Part shown: piece after piece, positions 45,766 to 54,331 of the stretch
How the letters are laid out: each line of letters starts with the position of its first letter
Position numbering within the stretch: the stretch's first letter is position 1
NCBI RefSeq assembly: GCF_900198195.1
Contig: NZ_LT899436.1
Span: 930,001-994,000 of the forward strand
DNA from: Tenacibaculum jejuense
GTDB taxonomy: Bacteria; Bacteroidota; Bacteroidia; Flavobacteriales; Flavobacteriaceae
Length of the DNA: 64,000 bases
Direction of reading: 5' to 3'
Notes under the pieces: model-generated
The model's input: the letters and a program-made list of their open reading frames with translations, nothing else
Databases searched by the model: none
Told to the model about the DNA's origin: nothing
Translations under genes and position numbers: made by a program

Positions 45766-46518
45766 CTACTTAAAAAGTTCGTTCATTTGAGTGTCCCACA
45801 ATTTGGTGATATGATATTTTATATCAACATCATCACCATAATTCGATTTTGTTTTTAACTGTAGTTTGTAGTTATAAGTAGATCCTGTAAAACGAATTGC
45901 TATTTTATTCCAGAACCAGCCGTAATGAGCCTGAGTTTTTCTGATTTTATGATGTGATTTACCAAATGTGCTTACAGCGTGAGCGTGTAATAAAGCATAT
46001 CTGCCAGATTTTTCTTTTCCAACTTGTGCCATAATCTCAAAAGCAACACAACCATCTAAATTGGTAAGAATATCATGCCATTGCCCATCTGCAGGAACAG
46101 TAGCTATTTTATAAGTTCCTACTCGTGTATTTGTGCCTAATGTTCCATTTACTTCTAATGTTGTTTTAGGTTTACGAGTTCCAATACCAACTTCTCCAGT
46201 TTTTTGAAAAGCAATTACATTATTATGTTCTTTTTCTGTTATCGGAGCTATAATAGAAAGTGATTTATCATCTTGCTGATTTAAATCGATGCTCCATTGT
46301 GGTATATCATCTTCAACATTTTGATAAAAACTCATCACGCGATTCGATTCTTTTCCTTCAGGAGAAAGAATTAAACCATCTTCTTCGGTTTTAGAAATCC
46401 CGTCATCTACTTTATTTACCATCGAATCAATTAGGCTAAAGAAATTGCTTTCTTTAGGTCTAGCACCAGCGGTAAAAAGTACTTTAAGGCTCTGTCTGTT
46501 TAATAACTTAATTTTCAA
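45766..46518 (-). CDS. Tail-fibre / receptor-binding protein (Afp13-like position)
   Basis: A 250-aa protein. The N-terminal part (about 8-40, with LFTAGARPKESNFFSLIDSM) matches the attachment region common in Bacteroidota fibre proteins. The middle carries the GEVGIGTRKPKTTLEVNG collagen-like/fibre repeat unit (about 108-125), and the C-terminal about 120 residues form a compact beta-rich head. It most likely trimerises and binds the target surface, so it decides host range. It is placed between the two large baseplate genes. Confidence 0.75.
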   Translation of the reverse strand: MKIKLLNRQSLKVLFTAGARPKESNFFSLIDSMVNKVDDGISKTEEDGLILSPEGKESNRVMSFYQNVEDDIPQWSIDLNQQDDKSLSIIAPITEKEHNNVIAFQKTGEVGIGTRKPKTTLEVNGTLGTNTRVGTYKIATVPADGQWHDILTNLDGCVAFEIMAQVGKEKSGRYALLHAHAVSTFGKSHHKIRKTQAHYGWFWNKIAIRFTGSTYNYKLQLKTKSNYGDDVDIKYHITKLWDTQMNELFK

Positions 46519-46541
46519 TGTTTCTATATTTTGTTGAATGG

Positions 46542-49500
46542 TTATTCTATATTAAAATTTAAAATAGTGTCGATCTTTTTTTCTTGAATAGTAACTACCT
46601 TAGGTTTTATCTCTTGAGTAATTACTGAAGTAGGAATTGTATTTTCTTCCTCAGGGAAATCATGATCATCTGCAATAATATAATCGACTCCTATTCTGAA
46701 ATTCTGGCTTTCTATTTCTTCAATAGTTTCATCTTCTAAAATAGAAGAAGTATATATGTTATGTTTTAATTTAGGTACTAACATCGACCAAGGTAACGTA
46801 GGTTGTATTTCTTGATTTTCTTCGTAAACTTTTAAAGAAAAATCATCGGTACCTTTTTTAATAATATGTTCTATCTCTAATTTTTTAATGGATTGAATGT
46901 AGGATAGGTTTTCTAAATATGTTTTTAAAGTTCTTGGTACAATACTGCCTCCGATTCCAACTGTTTTTTCTTTGTTTTTATTGGAAACAGGACATAAATA
47001 TTCGTTTAATTCTTTATTCAATTGTTCGATATAATATCCGCCTTGATCATCTATGTCGAATTGAACAACACAGGTAACCAATAACCATTCTGGAGTTGGA
47101 TTTTGGACGTTTATCTTAATGAATGAATTTGATTTAGTTTTTATGAATTGTTGAATTACGAATAATTCATTGTTATTAAAATAATGGTGATTATCGTATT
47201 GCCATTGTTTGGATAAAACAACTAAAGTTACTTTACCAGCTTGAGGTTTAAATTGCGCATTTTTATTAGTGCATTTTACAGTAGCAATTTCATGATACTG
47301 TTGTAAAATCAAATGTTCATAGTCCCAGATAGTTAAAGCTCGATCTTTATGACGAATTCTTTCACTAACTTCTGTATAAAATAATTCAGGAATTGTTGGT
47401 GTTTTTCCACCAAAAGAAGATTGAGGTTGAACAACCTTTTTTATGTCGGCAATCTTCTTGCCTAGTTTAGTAATATTTCCAGCTTCAACTTTCTTTCCAA
47501 TAACATTTTCATCGTTATTCGTACAAACTGCAACGACAGCATTTGTATAAATGCCATTGAAAGTAGGGTATTTATATGCGTCGTGTAAAGCAACAAATCT
47601 AAGTTCGAAATTGTCGTAATTCATTTCGTCAGTAAGACGAGGAATTAAGATTTCAATAATTCCAGAAGCACTTAATTGATGAGTACTATCTGAAATGATA
47701 TTTTTTTTAGGTAAAGTAACCCAACGATCTGCTTTTTTATATTCAACGATTAAATTATTAGCTCTTTCAAAATTAGTTGGTGTTGAATTATTAACATCAA
47801 AAAATAAAGAAATTGAAGTTTCAGAAGCTACTTTTTTTAATTTAAAATATAAATAACCTTCTCCTTTAAAATCTGTTACTAATGTGTTTTTATAAACTTT
47901 ACTATCTGCAACGATTTGCTCTTTTCCAAAAGGAGTAAGATGAATATAGTCTCCTTTTAAAGAACTTGCATTTCCGTCGTAAGCATTATTAAAATAGATG
48001 ACATCTTTTGCTGTATAATTTAATGTAATTCCTTTAATTTTTGGAGAAAAAGGAATATTTGGTAAGGCTAACTCCGTATTGTTTTTAGCATTGTATGTTG
48101 CTATTTGAGTATATTCTTTTTGATACAAATCTTTTCCAAAAGCATATTCTGGATCAGAAAGTGAAAGTTTTAAGAATCCGCTATTCGTGTGGATGTTGTA
48201 CGGAATTGGATTCGTTAATTTATAATTACGAGCTAATTGATATTTACTTAAATCCTTTAGTGTAATCCTCGTCTTATTTACGAGTTTTTCTTCATTATAT
48301 CCTTCTGGACTAATTACACTTTGAGTTTCAAATAGCGAAAATTTTTCACGATCTTTTTTTTCTAGAGGAAACCAATAACCATCTGACAAAGCTGAAGCAG
48401 TTACTTGAAATGAGTTGTTGTTAAACTCTTGTGAATATGCATTATAATATGATTCAAATCCACCGAAGTCAGAAGGAAGATTATCCCAAGAAATAATAAT
48501 ATCTATATCTGTGATTTCTTTCTGATATAATTCACTTTTACCAATGAGCAGTGTATCTCCAATTTTAGGAGTTGGGCTAAAAGCATAAAAGGGTTTACCT
48601 AAAGAAACTTTACCCATGTTATTGTAAATAGACAAATCTTTAATACCACTTACATGAACATCTATAGTCAGCATTTCTACTTGTAAGCCTTTAAAAAAAG
48701 AATAGGCATAAATTGGAGCTAATTCAGAAAGTTCAACTTTAAGCATAGGCCATGTATATGCTGTTTCTACAGAAGAAATTGTAACAGGCGGCATAGTATT
48801 ACCTAATTCAAGGATAATAGTAAATGTATTTTCAATTTCATCAAATTGCACATAATACCTTTTAACTTCGATCCATTTTTCTTTACTGGTATATGAAATA
48901 TTGAAAGCTTCTTCGAAAACATCATTAAAAATAACATCTAAAGGTAATCCTTGATTAGAAGCCATTTCATTTAATAATTTCCAAAATGTTAATTCAGAAG
49001 AATCTTTTTCTAAGAAAAAACTAATCTTTATTTCTCGTTCACCTTCTTCTAAAAATAAAACTTGAGAACCAATAATAAAACCTATATCTGCGGTGTTTTT
49101 TGGAGATACTTCAGAGTCTACAATTGAGTTTTCATCGGCACCAAATAATCCTTTGTTATCTGTTACTTGTGGTTTCCCGTTACTAATAAATTCATGTTGT
49201 AAAATATTAGCGATGGTTGGTTCTTTAGTACCTATTTTAATAAAGTTACTTTTATTTAAATATAAGTTTTGTAAACTGTCTATAACAATAGGAGAGGTGA
49301 GTAGTGGCTTAGTGGTTTCGAATACAATATTTTTTTTGCTATCGAATAACTTTCCAGCTAAAAGAGTCGTGTTTTCAGGTATTAAAACTCCTTTAGATTT
49401 AGGAGATAATTCAAAACAAACTACGGTTTGTGTAGGAATTCCTTTATTCGGAGTTTGTAGTAAAATATCTTTATAATAAAAATCCAAATGTTTTTGGGCA

Positions 49501-50174
49501 ATGCTATTTATCTGTGTTTGAATCTTATTAAATAAGATGGCAAAGGTGATATACATTGCATTATTTGGCATATGATTTTGTTTAGAAAAAACAGTTTTAT
49601 GCAAATACTTTCTTGTAAAGTTTTGAATATACACTACCATTTTTCTGAAGGTATGTGCAGTTTCCTCTAAATCGAATTCTCTATTTGTATGACTACTTGT
49701 GTAGTTTTTTAGGGAGTTTATAAAAGGATTACAAAGGTAATTTTCTTCTATAGTTTCAAGAAACTCTTCTAAAGTAACTTTTTTATCCCATAAAACCTCT
49801 AATAATACATTGCTTATTTTATTAGCAATAGTTGTTTCGTTAAAATGGAGAAGTGTATGGTACCATTGTTCTATTTTTTTGTACCAACTCAGTAAAATAG
49901 CAGCGATTTCTTCTGCAATTTTATCCTCTAAACGTAAACTATCTATAGGTTCTTTTATTATTCCAATGATGTAAATTACTGGATCTTGTTCTATTAAACT
50001 TCTCCAGTTTCCATCAATTTTATTTTCTGTTGTATAAAAATTAATATGTTCTACATAGGAAACAACATACGCTAAGAGATCTTCAAATGAACGATCGTCT
50101 ATCTCAAAATCCGGATTAAGGAGTTTGTGATTAATTCTCTGCTGTTGTATAGTTCCTTTTCTTCTTTTCATCAT
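46542..50174 (-). CDS. Baseplate J/gp47 family protein (Afp11-like)
   Basis: A 1210-aa wedge protein. An N-terminal helical region (about 1-230) precedes beta-rich domains. The C-terminal section has the J-family features SFGGKTPTIPELFYTEVSERIRHKDRALT, given here as SFGGKTP, ELFYTEVSERIRHK and WDYEHLILQQY, then LVVLSK and the final GGSIVPRTLKTYLE. With the Afp12-like protein it joins the inner hub to the sheath at firing. It is preceded by gp25 with a 23-nt gap. Confidence 0.88.
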   Translation of the reverse strand: MMKRRKGTIQQQRINHKLLNPDFEIDDRSFEDLLAYVVSYVEHINFYTTENKIDGNWRSLIEQDPVIYIIGIIKEPIDSLRLEDKIAEEIAAILLSWYKKIEQWYHTLLHFNETTIANKISNVLLEVLWDKKVTLEEFLETIEENYLCNPFINSLKNYTSSHTNREFDLEETAHTFRKMVVYIQNFTRKYLHKTVFSKQNHMPNNAMYITFAILFNKIQTQINSIAQKHLDFYYKDILLQTPNKGIPTQTVVCFELSPKSKGVLIPENTTLLAGKLFDSKKNIVFETTKPLLTSPIVIDSLQNLYLNKSNFIKIGTKEPTIANILQHEFISNGKPQVTDNKGLFGADENSIVDSEVSPKNTADIGFIIGSQVLFLEEGEREIKISFFLEKDSSELTFWKLLNEMASNQGLPLDVIFNDVFEEAFNISYTSKEKWIEVKRYYVQFDEIENTFTIILELGNTMPPVTISSVETAYTWPMLKVELSELAPIYAYSFFKGLQVEMLTIDVHVSGIKDLSIYNNMGKVSLGKPFYAFSPTPKIGDTLLIGKSELYQKEITDIDIIISWDNLPSDFGGFESYYNAYSQEFNNNSFQVTASALSDGYWFPLEKKDREKFSLFETQSVISPEGYNEEKLVNKTRITLKDLSKYQLARNYKLTNPIPYNIHTNSGFLKLSLSDPEYAFGKDLYQKEYTQIATYNAKNNTELALPNIPFSPKIKGITLNYTAKDVIYFNNAYDGNASSLKGDYIHLTPFGKEQIVADSKVYKNTLVTDFKGEGYLYFKLKKVASETSISLFFDVNNSTPTNFERANNLIVEYKKADRWVTLPKKNIISDSTHQLSASGIIEILIPRLTDEMNYDNFELRFVALHDAYKYPTFNGIYTNAVVAVCTNNDENVIGKKVEAGNITKLGKKIADIKKVVQPQSSFGGKTPTIPELFYTEVSERIRHKDRALTIWDYEHLILQQYHEIATVKCTNKNAQFKPQAGKVTLVVLSKQWQYDNHHYFNNNELFVIQQFIKTKSNSFIKINVQNPTPEWLLVTCVVQFDIDDQGGYYIEQLNKELNEYLCPVSNKNKEKTVGIGGSIVPRTLKTYLENLSYIQSIKKLEIEHIIKKGTDDFSLKVYEENQEIQPTLPWSMLVPKLKHNIYTSSILEDETIEEIESQNFRIGVDYIIADDHDFPEEENTIPTSVITQEIKPKVVTIQEKKIDTILNFNIE

Positions 50175-50197
50175 CTATAATCTAAGCTAAAAACTAT

Positions 50198-50713
50198 CTA
50201 TTGTTTATTTTTTGCTCTATGAAGCGCAACTAAATCTGCTAAGTTTGTAGGTTGCTTTACTGGTCTTTTATATAATTCTGGTATATCAGTTCCTTCAATT
50301 TTGTAATACGGGAAAACCAGATTAAAACGTGTGTTTGTTGATGGGATTTTATAATCTAAATTAATTTTAATAACTCCATCTAAATATTGAGTTTCATCAA
50401 CATAAACTTTAATCAATTTAATCCTAGGTTCAAATCTTAAAATAGCAGTACGAATCATTTCTGTAATTAGATGAATTCGAGAGTTTGATATAGATTCGAA
50501 TAAGTATGTATAAATATCACAACCGTATCTTGGTGTCATAATTCGCTCTCCTATTTTGGTATTTAGTAAGATTTTCAACGATTGTTGTATATCTTTTTCG
50601 TTAGAAACCATTTCTACACCTAAAGAACTTTCTTTATGAAAAGTAGGAGGAAAGCTCCAACCAGTTCCTAAGAATAAATTATGTCTTTTTATATCTTCTT
50701 TTTTAAACTTCAT
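50198..50713 (-). CDS. GPW/gp25 baseplate protein (Afp9-like)
   Basis: A 171-aa protein with the gp25 fold: the KILLNTKIGERIMTPRYGCD segment (about 46-66) and the EPRI...VKVYVDE strand pair that continue the sheath handshake interface. In contractile systems it is the nucleation point for sheath assembly on the baseplate. Spacing to the spike gene is 2 nt, so the two are tightly coupled. Confidence 0.93.
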   Translation of the reverse strand: MKFKKEDIKRHNLFLGTGWSFPPTFHKESSLGVEMVSNEKDIQQSLKILLNTKIGERIMTPRYGCDIYTYLFESISNSRIHLITEMIRTAILRFEPRIKLIKVYVDETQYLDGVIKINLDYKIPSTNTRFNLVFPYYKIEGTDIPELYKRPVKQPTNLADLVALHRAKNKQ

Positions 50714-50715
50714 GC

Positions 50716-52515
50716 TTAATTAAGGTTTACTGTTGATCCGCTAATACTTGTTGTTCCACTACTACTTACATCAGTACTGCTATTACCGCTAAGCGTTAAC
50801 GATTCAGATGCAGAACCAGAAAGTGAAGCAGAACTACTAATACTGATATCATCACTATCTGAAGTAATTGAAACAGAAGCGCCTTCTATACTTATAGCAT
50901 CAGAGGCTTTTAAAGTCATAGCAGAAGCACTTTGAATTGTAATTCCATCACTATTCATTAAAATTTGATTACTATTTTGATCTGTAATAGTAATGGCTTC
51001 ATCTTGATCACTTAATACTATGGTATTTCCGTTAGGAGTAAGCATCGTCATGACAATGTTTTCATCATCAAATTGTACTTGAAGTTGACTTCTTGTAATC
51101 AGAGCTTTTAAATTATTATCACTATCGGCAGGAATAACTGTAGACGCTGCAGGTAATGCACTACTATACATACTTCCTAAAACTACGGGATAAGCTGGAT
51201 TTCCATCGATAAAACCTAAAATTACTTCATCATTTACTTCAGGAAAGAAATAGGCACCAAAAGAATTACTAGCATAAAATGAAGCTAAACGAGCCCAAAC
51301 AAATTCTGTCGTATCGTTTAACATCGGAATTTCTACTTGTACTCGATATTCTCCACCATCTTCATCATAAACATCTTGTACAACGCCTACTTGTAAACCT
51401 TTAACATCGATTAATGTTTCTTTTATTTCTGGTTCAGATGGCGCTGATTTTACTTTTTGGTCATGAAATTCTGGAGGTATTCCAATTTGAACTTCAGTAA
51501 TCCATTTTCCGCCACTTAAATTATGATGAACACTAGATACATAAGCATCACCATTAAAGGAATCTCCTAAACCAGTTAATGATATTAACGTGTTTGGTTT
51601 TACTTCTGCAGATCCGGGAAATGTAATACTTCCACGAAATTTAGACATGCGTAATCGTAATAATAATGCATCGGATGTTTCTTGAGTTTCTTCTTGCGTA
51701 AACGGAACAGAAGTAAATATTGTTCCATCTGTATCTGTTACAGCTTCTAAATCAGATTCTGATGCATCTCCTTGTTCATTAGTTGTAGGTTCACTAGCTT
51801 CTGAACTTACAGATTCTTGGTCTGATAATGACCATGAATTATAAGTAATTGAATTTAGTTGTTCTGTAGCTTGTAGTTCAATATCCATTTCAATGATATC
51901 TCTACCATATTTGAGTTCTAAAACAGCTTCAGTATCTACAGAAATTTCGCTGATAGTTAACGTGCCACTATCAGTAACTACTGCCATACCATTTCGTTGT
52001 GCTCTACTTACAATGAAGTCCCAATCTGAAGCTTGATATTGAATAATTTTTTCCTTAGTTACATTTGTAGCACTAATGTCTGCATCAACTCCTGTATTAT
52101 CTACAATTTGTTGAATAGCATCACTGTCTAAAGCATCAGAAAGTACAACTTGACTTTTACTTTTTACTAGAGAAACTAAGGTGTCTTTACAACTGATTTG
52201 AAATGTAGTGCCAGAATCATCTACTTTAATAGATTGTTTGGTTACTTCTCCAGAAAAAATAGTGGTAGTGTCATTAGCATATCCTAGAGAGATTTCAATA
52301 GTATTACCGATATCAAAAGTTGAAGCATCTGCAATTTCAAACATTTGGGTAGAAGGATTACCATCTCTAACAGTAATTTGTGCTTGAGCTATAGTGTCAA
52401 TTTCTTGAGTGATACTTACACTCATAACTCCATAAGAATCTGGAATTGCATCACCTTTAGAGGTAATGGTAAATGAAACTAAATTGTTTCCACTTATTAT
52501 TGGTGAACTTGCCAT
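50716..52515 (-). CDS. VgrG-like spike protein (Afp8-like)
   Basis: A 599-aa fusion of gp27-like hub (about 1-350) and gp5-like spike. The OB domain (about 375-465) carries DVYDEDGGEYRVQVEIP, FPEVNDEVILGFIDGNPAYPVVLG, the hallmark of the family. The C-terminal end (about 500-599) is Ser-, Ile- and Asp-rich with regular alternation (SITSDSDDISISSS), as expected of a triangular beta-helix needle. It forms the trimeric spike under the tube, to be capped by the PAAR-like protein. Confidence 0.93.
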   Translation of the reverse strand: MASSPIISGNNLVSFTITSKGDAIPDSYGVMSVSITQEIDTIAQAQITVRDGNPSTQMFEIADASTFDIGNTIEISLGYANDTTTIFSGEVTKQSIKVDDSGTTFQISCKDTLVSLVKSKSQVVLSDALDSDAIQQIVDNTGVDADISATNVTKEKIIQYQASDWDFIVSRAQRNGMAVVTDSGTLTISEISVDTEAVLELKYGRDIIEMDIELQATEQLNSITYNSWSLSDQESVSSEASEPTTNEQGDASESDLEAVTDTDGTIFTSVPFTQEETQETSDALLLRLRMSKFRGSITFPGSAEVKPNTLISLTGLGDSFNGDAYVSSVHHNLSGGKWITEVQIGIPPEFHDQKVKSAPSEPEIKETLIDVKGLQVGVVQDVYDEDGGEYRVQVEIPMLNDTTEFVWARLASFYASNSFGAYFFPEVNDEVILGFIDGNPAYPVVLGSMYSSALPAASTVIPADSDNNLKALITRSQLQVQFDDENIVMTMLTPNGNTIVLSDQDEAITITDQNSNQILMNSDGITIQSASAMTLKASDAISIEGASVSITSDSDDISISSSASLSGSASESLTLSGNSSTDVSSSGTTSISGSTVNLN

Positions 52516-52523
52516 AATTACGA

Positions 52524-53204
52524 TTATTTTAAAGGAGGTAGATATAATTTTGTACCTGGACTTAAATCTCTAAAATTTAAAATATTGTTATATGCAGCTA
52601 CTTCAGTATAGTAATTACTATCTCCGTAGATTTGATAACAAATAAGAGGCAAAGTATCTCCTTCTTTGATTTCTATATAGTGTGTTAAATCTGGAGATTG
52701 ATTGTCTGCTTCTGCAGCTATATCGTCTGCTGAAATAGAGCTTTCAAAAGCTACACTTAATTTCGCACGTAATGGTGTACCATCGCTTTGGAATAGTGTG
52801 TAAGAAATATTTAAAGAGGTAAGTTTACATTTAAAAACTAATGTTCCCCATGAAAGAATTAAATAATTGGGTTCATGAATACTACCATTATAAGTAAAAC
52901 AAGTACTTTTAAATTCATCTATTTGATCTGAAACGGAAGTCGAAGATGATAATAAACTACTTAAACTACTCGTGCTAATTGCTCCTGTTGCATCAAAATA
53001 AATATCAAAAGATACTTTTTCTGGTGGAGTTCCTTTATACCAAGTTGAGGTGCCGGGAGAACCAACAGGTTGAAATTTGTTATACTCTATAGTATGATCA
53101 TGAGTATATGAAGCAGGGTTAATTTGTACAGTACAACTGTCGCCTGTTTCACTAGAAAACTCATTGTCTGAGTAAGCAGTTATAGTCATTAATTCTTTCG
53201 ACAT
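52524..53204 (-). CDS. LysM-type baseplate hub protein (Afp7-like)
   Basis: A 226-aa protein. The main domain (about 1-165) has the PASYTHDHTIEYNKFQPVG opening typical of Afp7 homologues. The C-terminal LysM-like module (about 175-226) has IKEGDTLPLICYQIYGD and LSPGTKLYLPP. It joins the tube to the spike. The start codon directly abuts the stop of the DUF5908 mini-gene. Confidence 0.9.
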   Translation of the reverse strand: MSKELMTITAYSDNEFSSETGDSCTVQINPASYTHDHTIEYNKFQPVGSPGTSTWYKGTPPEKVSFDIYFDATGAISTSSLSSLLSSSTSVSDQIDEFKSTCFTYNGSIHEPNYLILSWGTLVFKCKLTSLNISYTLFQSDGTPLRAKLSVAFESSISADDIAAEADNQSPDLTHYIEIKEGDTLPLICYQIYGDSNYYTEVAAYNNILNFRDLSPGTKLYLPPLK

Positions 53205-53363
53205 TTATCGTTCTTTTAGTTTTTGTAATTGTTTTTTTACTTCTTTTTTACAAATACTAGCTATAGTTTCTTTGATGGTACTTGTATCTAAAACATCAGA
53301 TTTTGGTGTTATAGATTCTTCTACTTTTACCTTTATTATTAATTCTCTAATCTCTATAGGCAT
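53205..53363 (-). CDS. DUF5908 mini-protein (Afp6-like)
   Basis: A 52-aa frame: it opens MPIEIRELIIKVKVEES, the DUF5908 signature, and ends in a basic helix (KKEVKKQLQKLKER). It lies exactly in the slot between tube and LysM genes, 3 nt after one and with no gap before the other, where other eCIS operons carry Afp6. Its structural role is unknown. It is short enough to be missed by gene callers. Confidence 0.85.
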   Translation of the reverse strand: MPIEIRELIIKVKVEESITPKSDVLDTSTIKETIASICKKEVKKQLQKLKER

Positions 53364-53366
53364 AGT

Positions 53367-53813
53367 TTAAATTACTAGTGAATAATCGTATGATAACTCT
53401 AAGCTTTCTATAAGAATTTCATTCTTCATAGAATCTAAAGGAGAAAACTCCCATTTTACTGGCCAGGCATTAATAAAACTCCAGTTTTTTATAGGGAAAC
53501 TATCTTCATCTAACAAACTTAAAATAACAGTTTGAGTTATTATTGAAGAAGACAATCCTCCACCAATTGTAGCTTCACACCATAATGATAATGCAGAAAT
53601 ACTTGAGGTAACACCACGTTTTAAAACCAAATTTTGATATTTAGCTCCTGTAGGAACTCTATGTTTAAAGCGGTTCTCGCCACCTTCAGTAATTTCTTCA
53701 ATACCCATTTCCATAGACATACCCGATACCTCTTTAAAAGAAGTATCGGCTAAGCCTAATTCTAAAGGAAATGTGAGTCTGAAATAAAAACCTGGTAATG
53801 GGTAATCACTCAT
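53367..53813 (-). CDS. Inner-tube protein 2 (gp19-like, Afp5-like)
   Basis: A 148-aa tube protein: PGFYFRLTFP at the start, SFKEVSGMSMEMGIEEITEGG, then YQNLVLKRGVTSS and a FINAWPVKWEFSPLDS close. This is the T4 gp19-like fold that stacks as hexameric rings. By position next to the baseplate genes it corresponds to Afp5, the first ring on the hub. Its partner tube gene lies 5 nt upstream. Confidence 0.92.
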   Translation of the reverse strand: MSDYPLPGFYFRLTFPLELGLADTSFKEVSGMSMEMGIEEITEGGENRFKHRVPTGAKYQNLVLKRGVTSSISALSLWCEATIGGGLSSSIITQTVILSLLDEDSFPIKNWSFINAWPVKWEFSPLDSMKNEILIESLELSYDYSLVI

Positions 53814-53818
53814 AAATT

Positions 53819-54280
53819 TTAACTATTTGCAATAGTTAAGCCTTCATGAGCTAACTCTAAAGTTTCTACAGCAACCTCATTTGCTTCAGACTTTAAATCT
53901 GTACCAGTAATTTTTGTTGGCCAAGCATTTGTTAAAGTCCAAGTCATAGTTGGAGAACCTGATTCATCTAATAATTTGATAACTACAGTTTCTCTCTTAA
54001 TAGTGTTCATTTTAATGGCATTATACCAATTCCAGAAATTATTATCTTTTACAAAAATTCCTTTTTTAAGAGTTACATTACCGAATTTAGCTAAGCCTGG
54101 CATTTTAATTGTGCTGAAGGTTTTACTATCTCCATGTCTGTATTCTACAACTTGTGTTTCTGTATCTAAACCAGAAACTTCTTGAAATGATGCTGTGCTG
54201 TCTTGAGACCCTAAACTAACTGTGAAATAAAATTTAGTTAATGGCCAAATTGACCCTTGTGCTGATCCGTCATCTGCCAT
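53819..54280 (-). CDS. Inner-tube protein 1, major (gp19-like, Afp1-like)
   Basis: A 153-aa tube protein: LTKFYFTVSLG, SFQEVSGLDTETQVVEYRHGDSK given as separate parts, LAKFGNVTLKKGIF, and LTNAWPTKITGTDLK. It should form most of the inner tube. It differs enough from its neighbour that the two are specialised copies, not a recent duplication. A 51-nt gap to the sheath gene is the largest inside the structural block. Confidence 0.92.
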   Translation of the reverse strand: MADDGSAQGSIWPLTKFYFTVSLGSQDSTASFQEVSGLDTETQVVEYRHGDSKTFSTIKMPGLAKFGNVTLKKGIFVKDNNFWNWYNAIKMNTIKRETVVIKLLDESGSPTMTWTLTNAWPTKITGTDLKSEANEVAVETLELAHEGLTIANS

Positions 54281-54331
54281 GATTGAATATTTTTAAATTG
54301 ATTAATTATTTTTTGTTTCTAACTTTAATTT

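Noticed and set aside
54281..54331. Possible internal promoter or terminator between sheath and tube genes
   Set aside because: The 51-nt gap is AT-rich but holds neither a hairpin nor a TAnnTTTG element on the coding strand.
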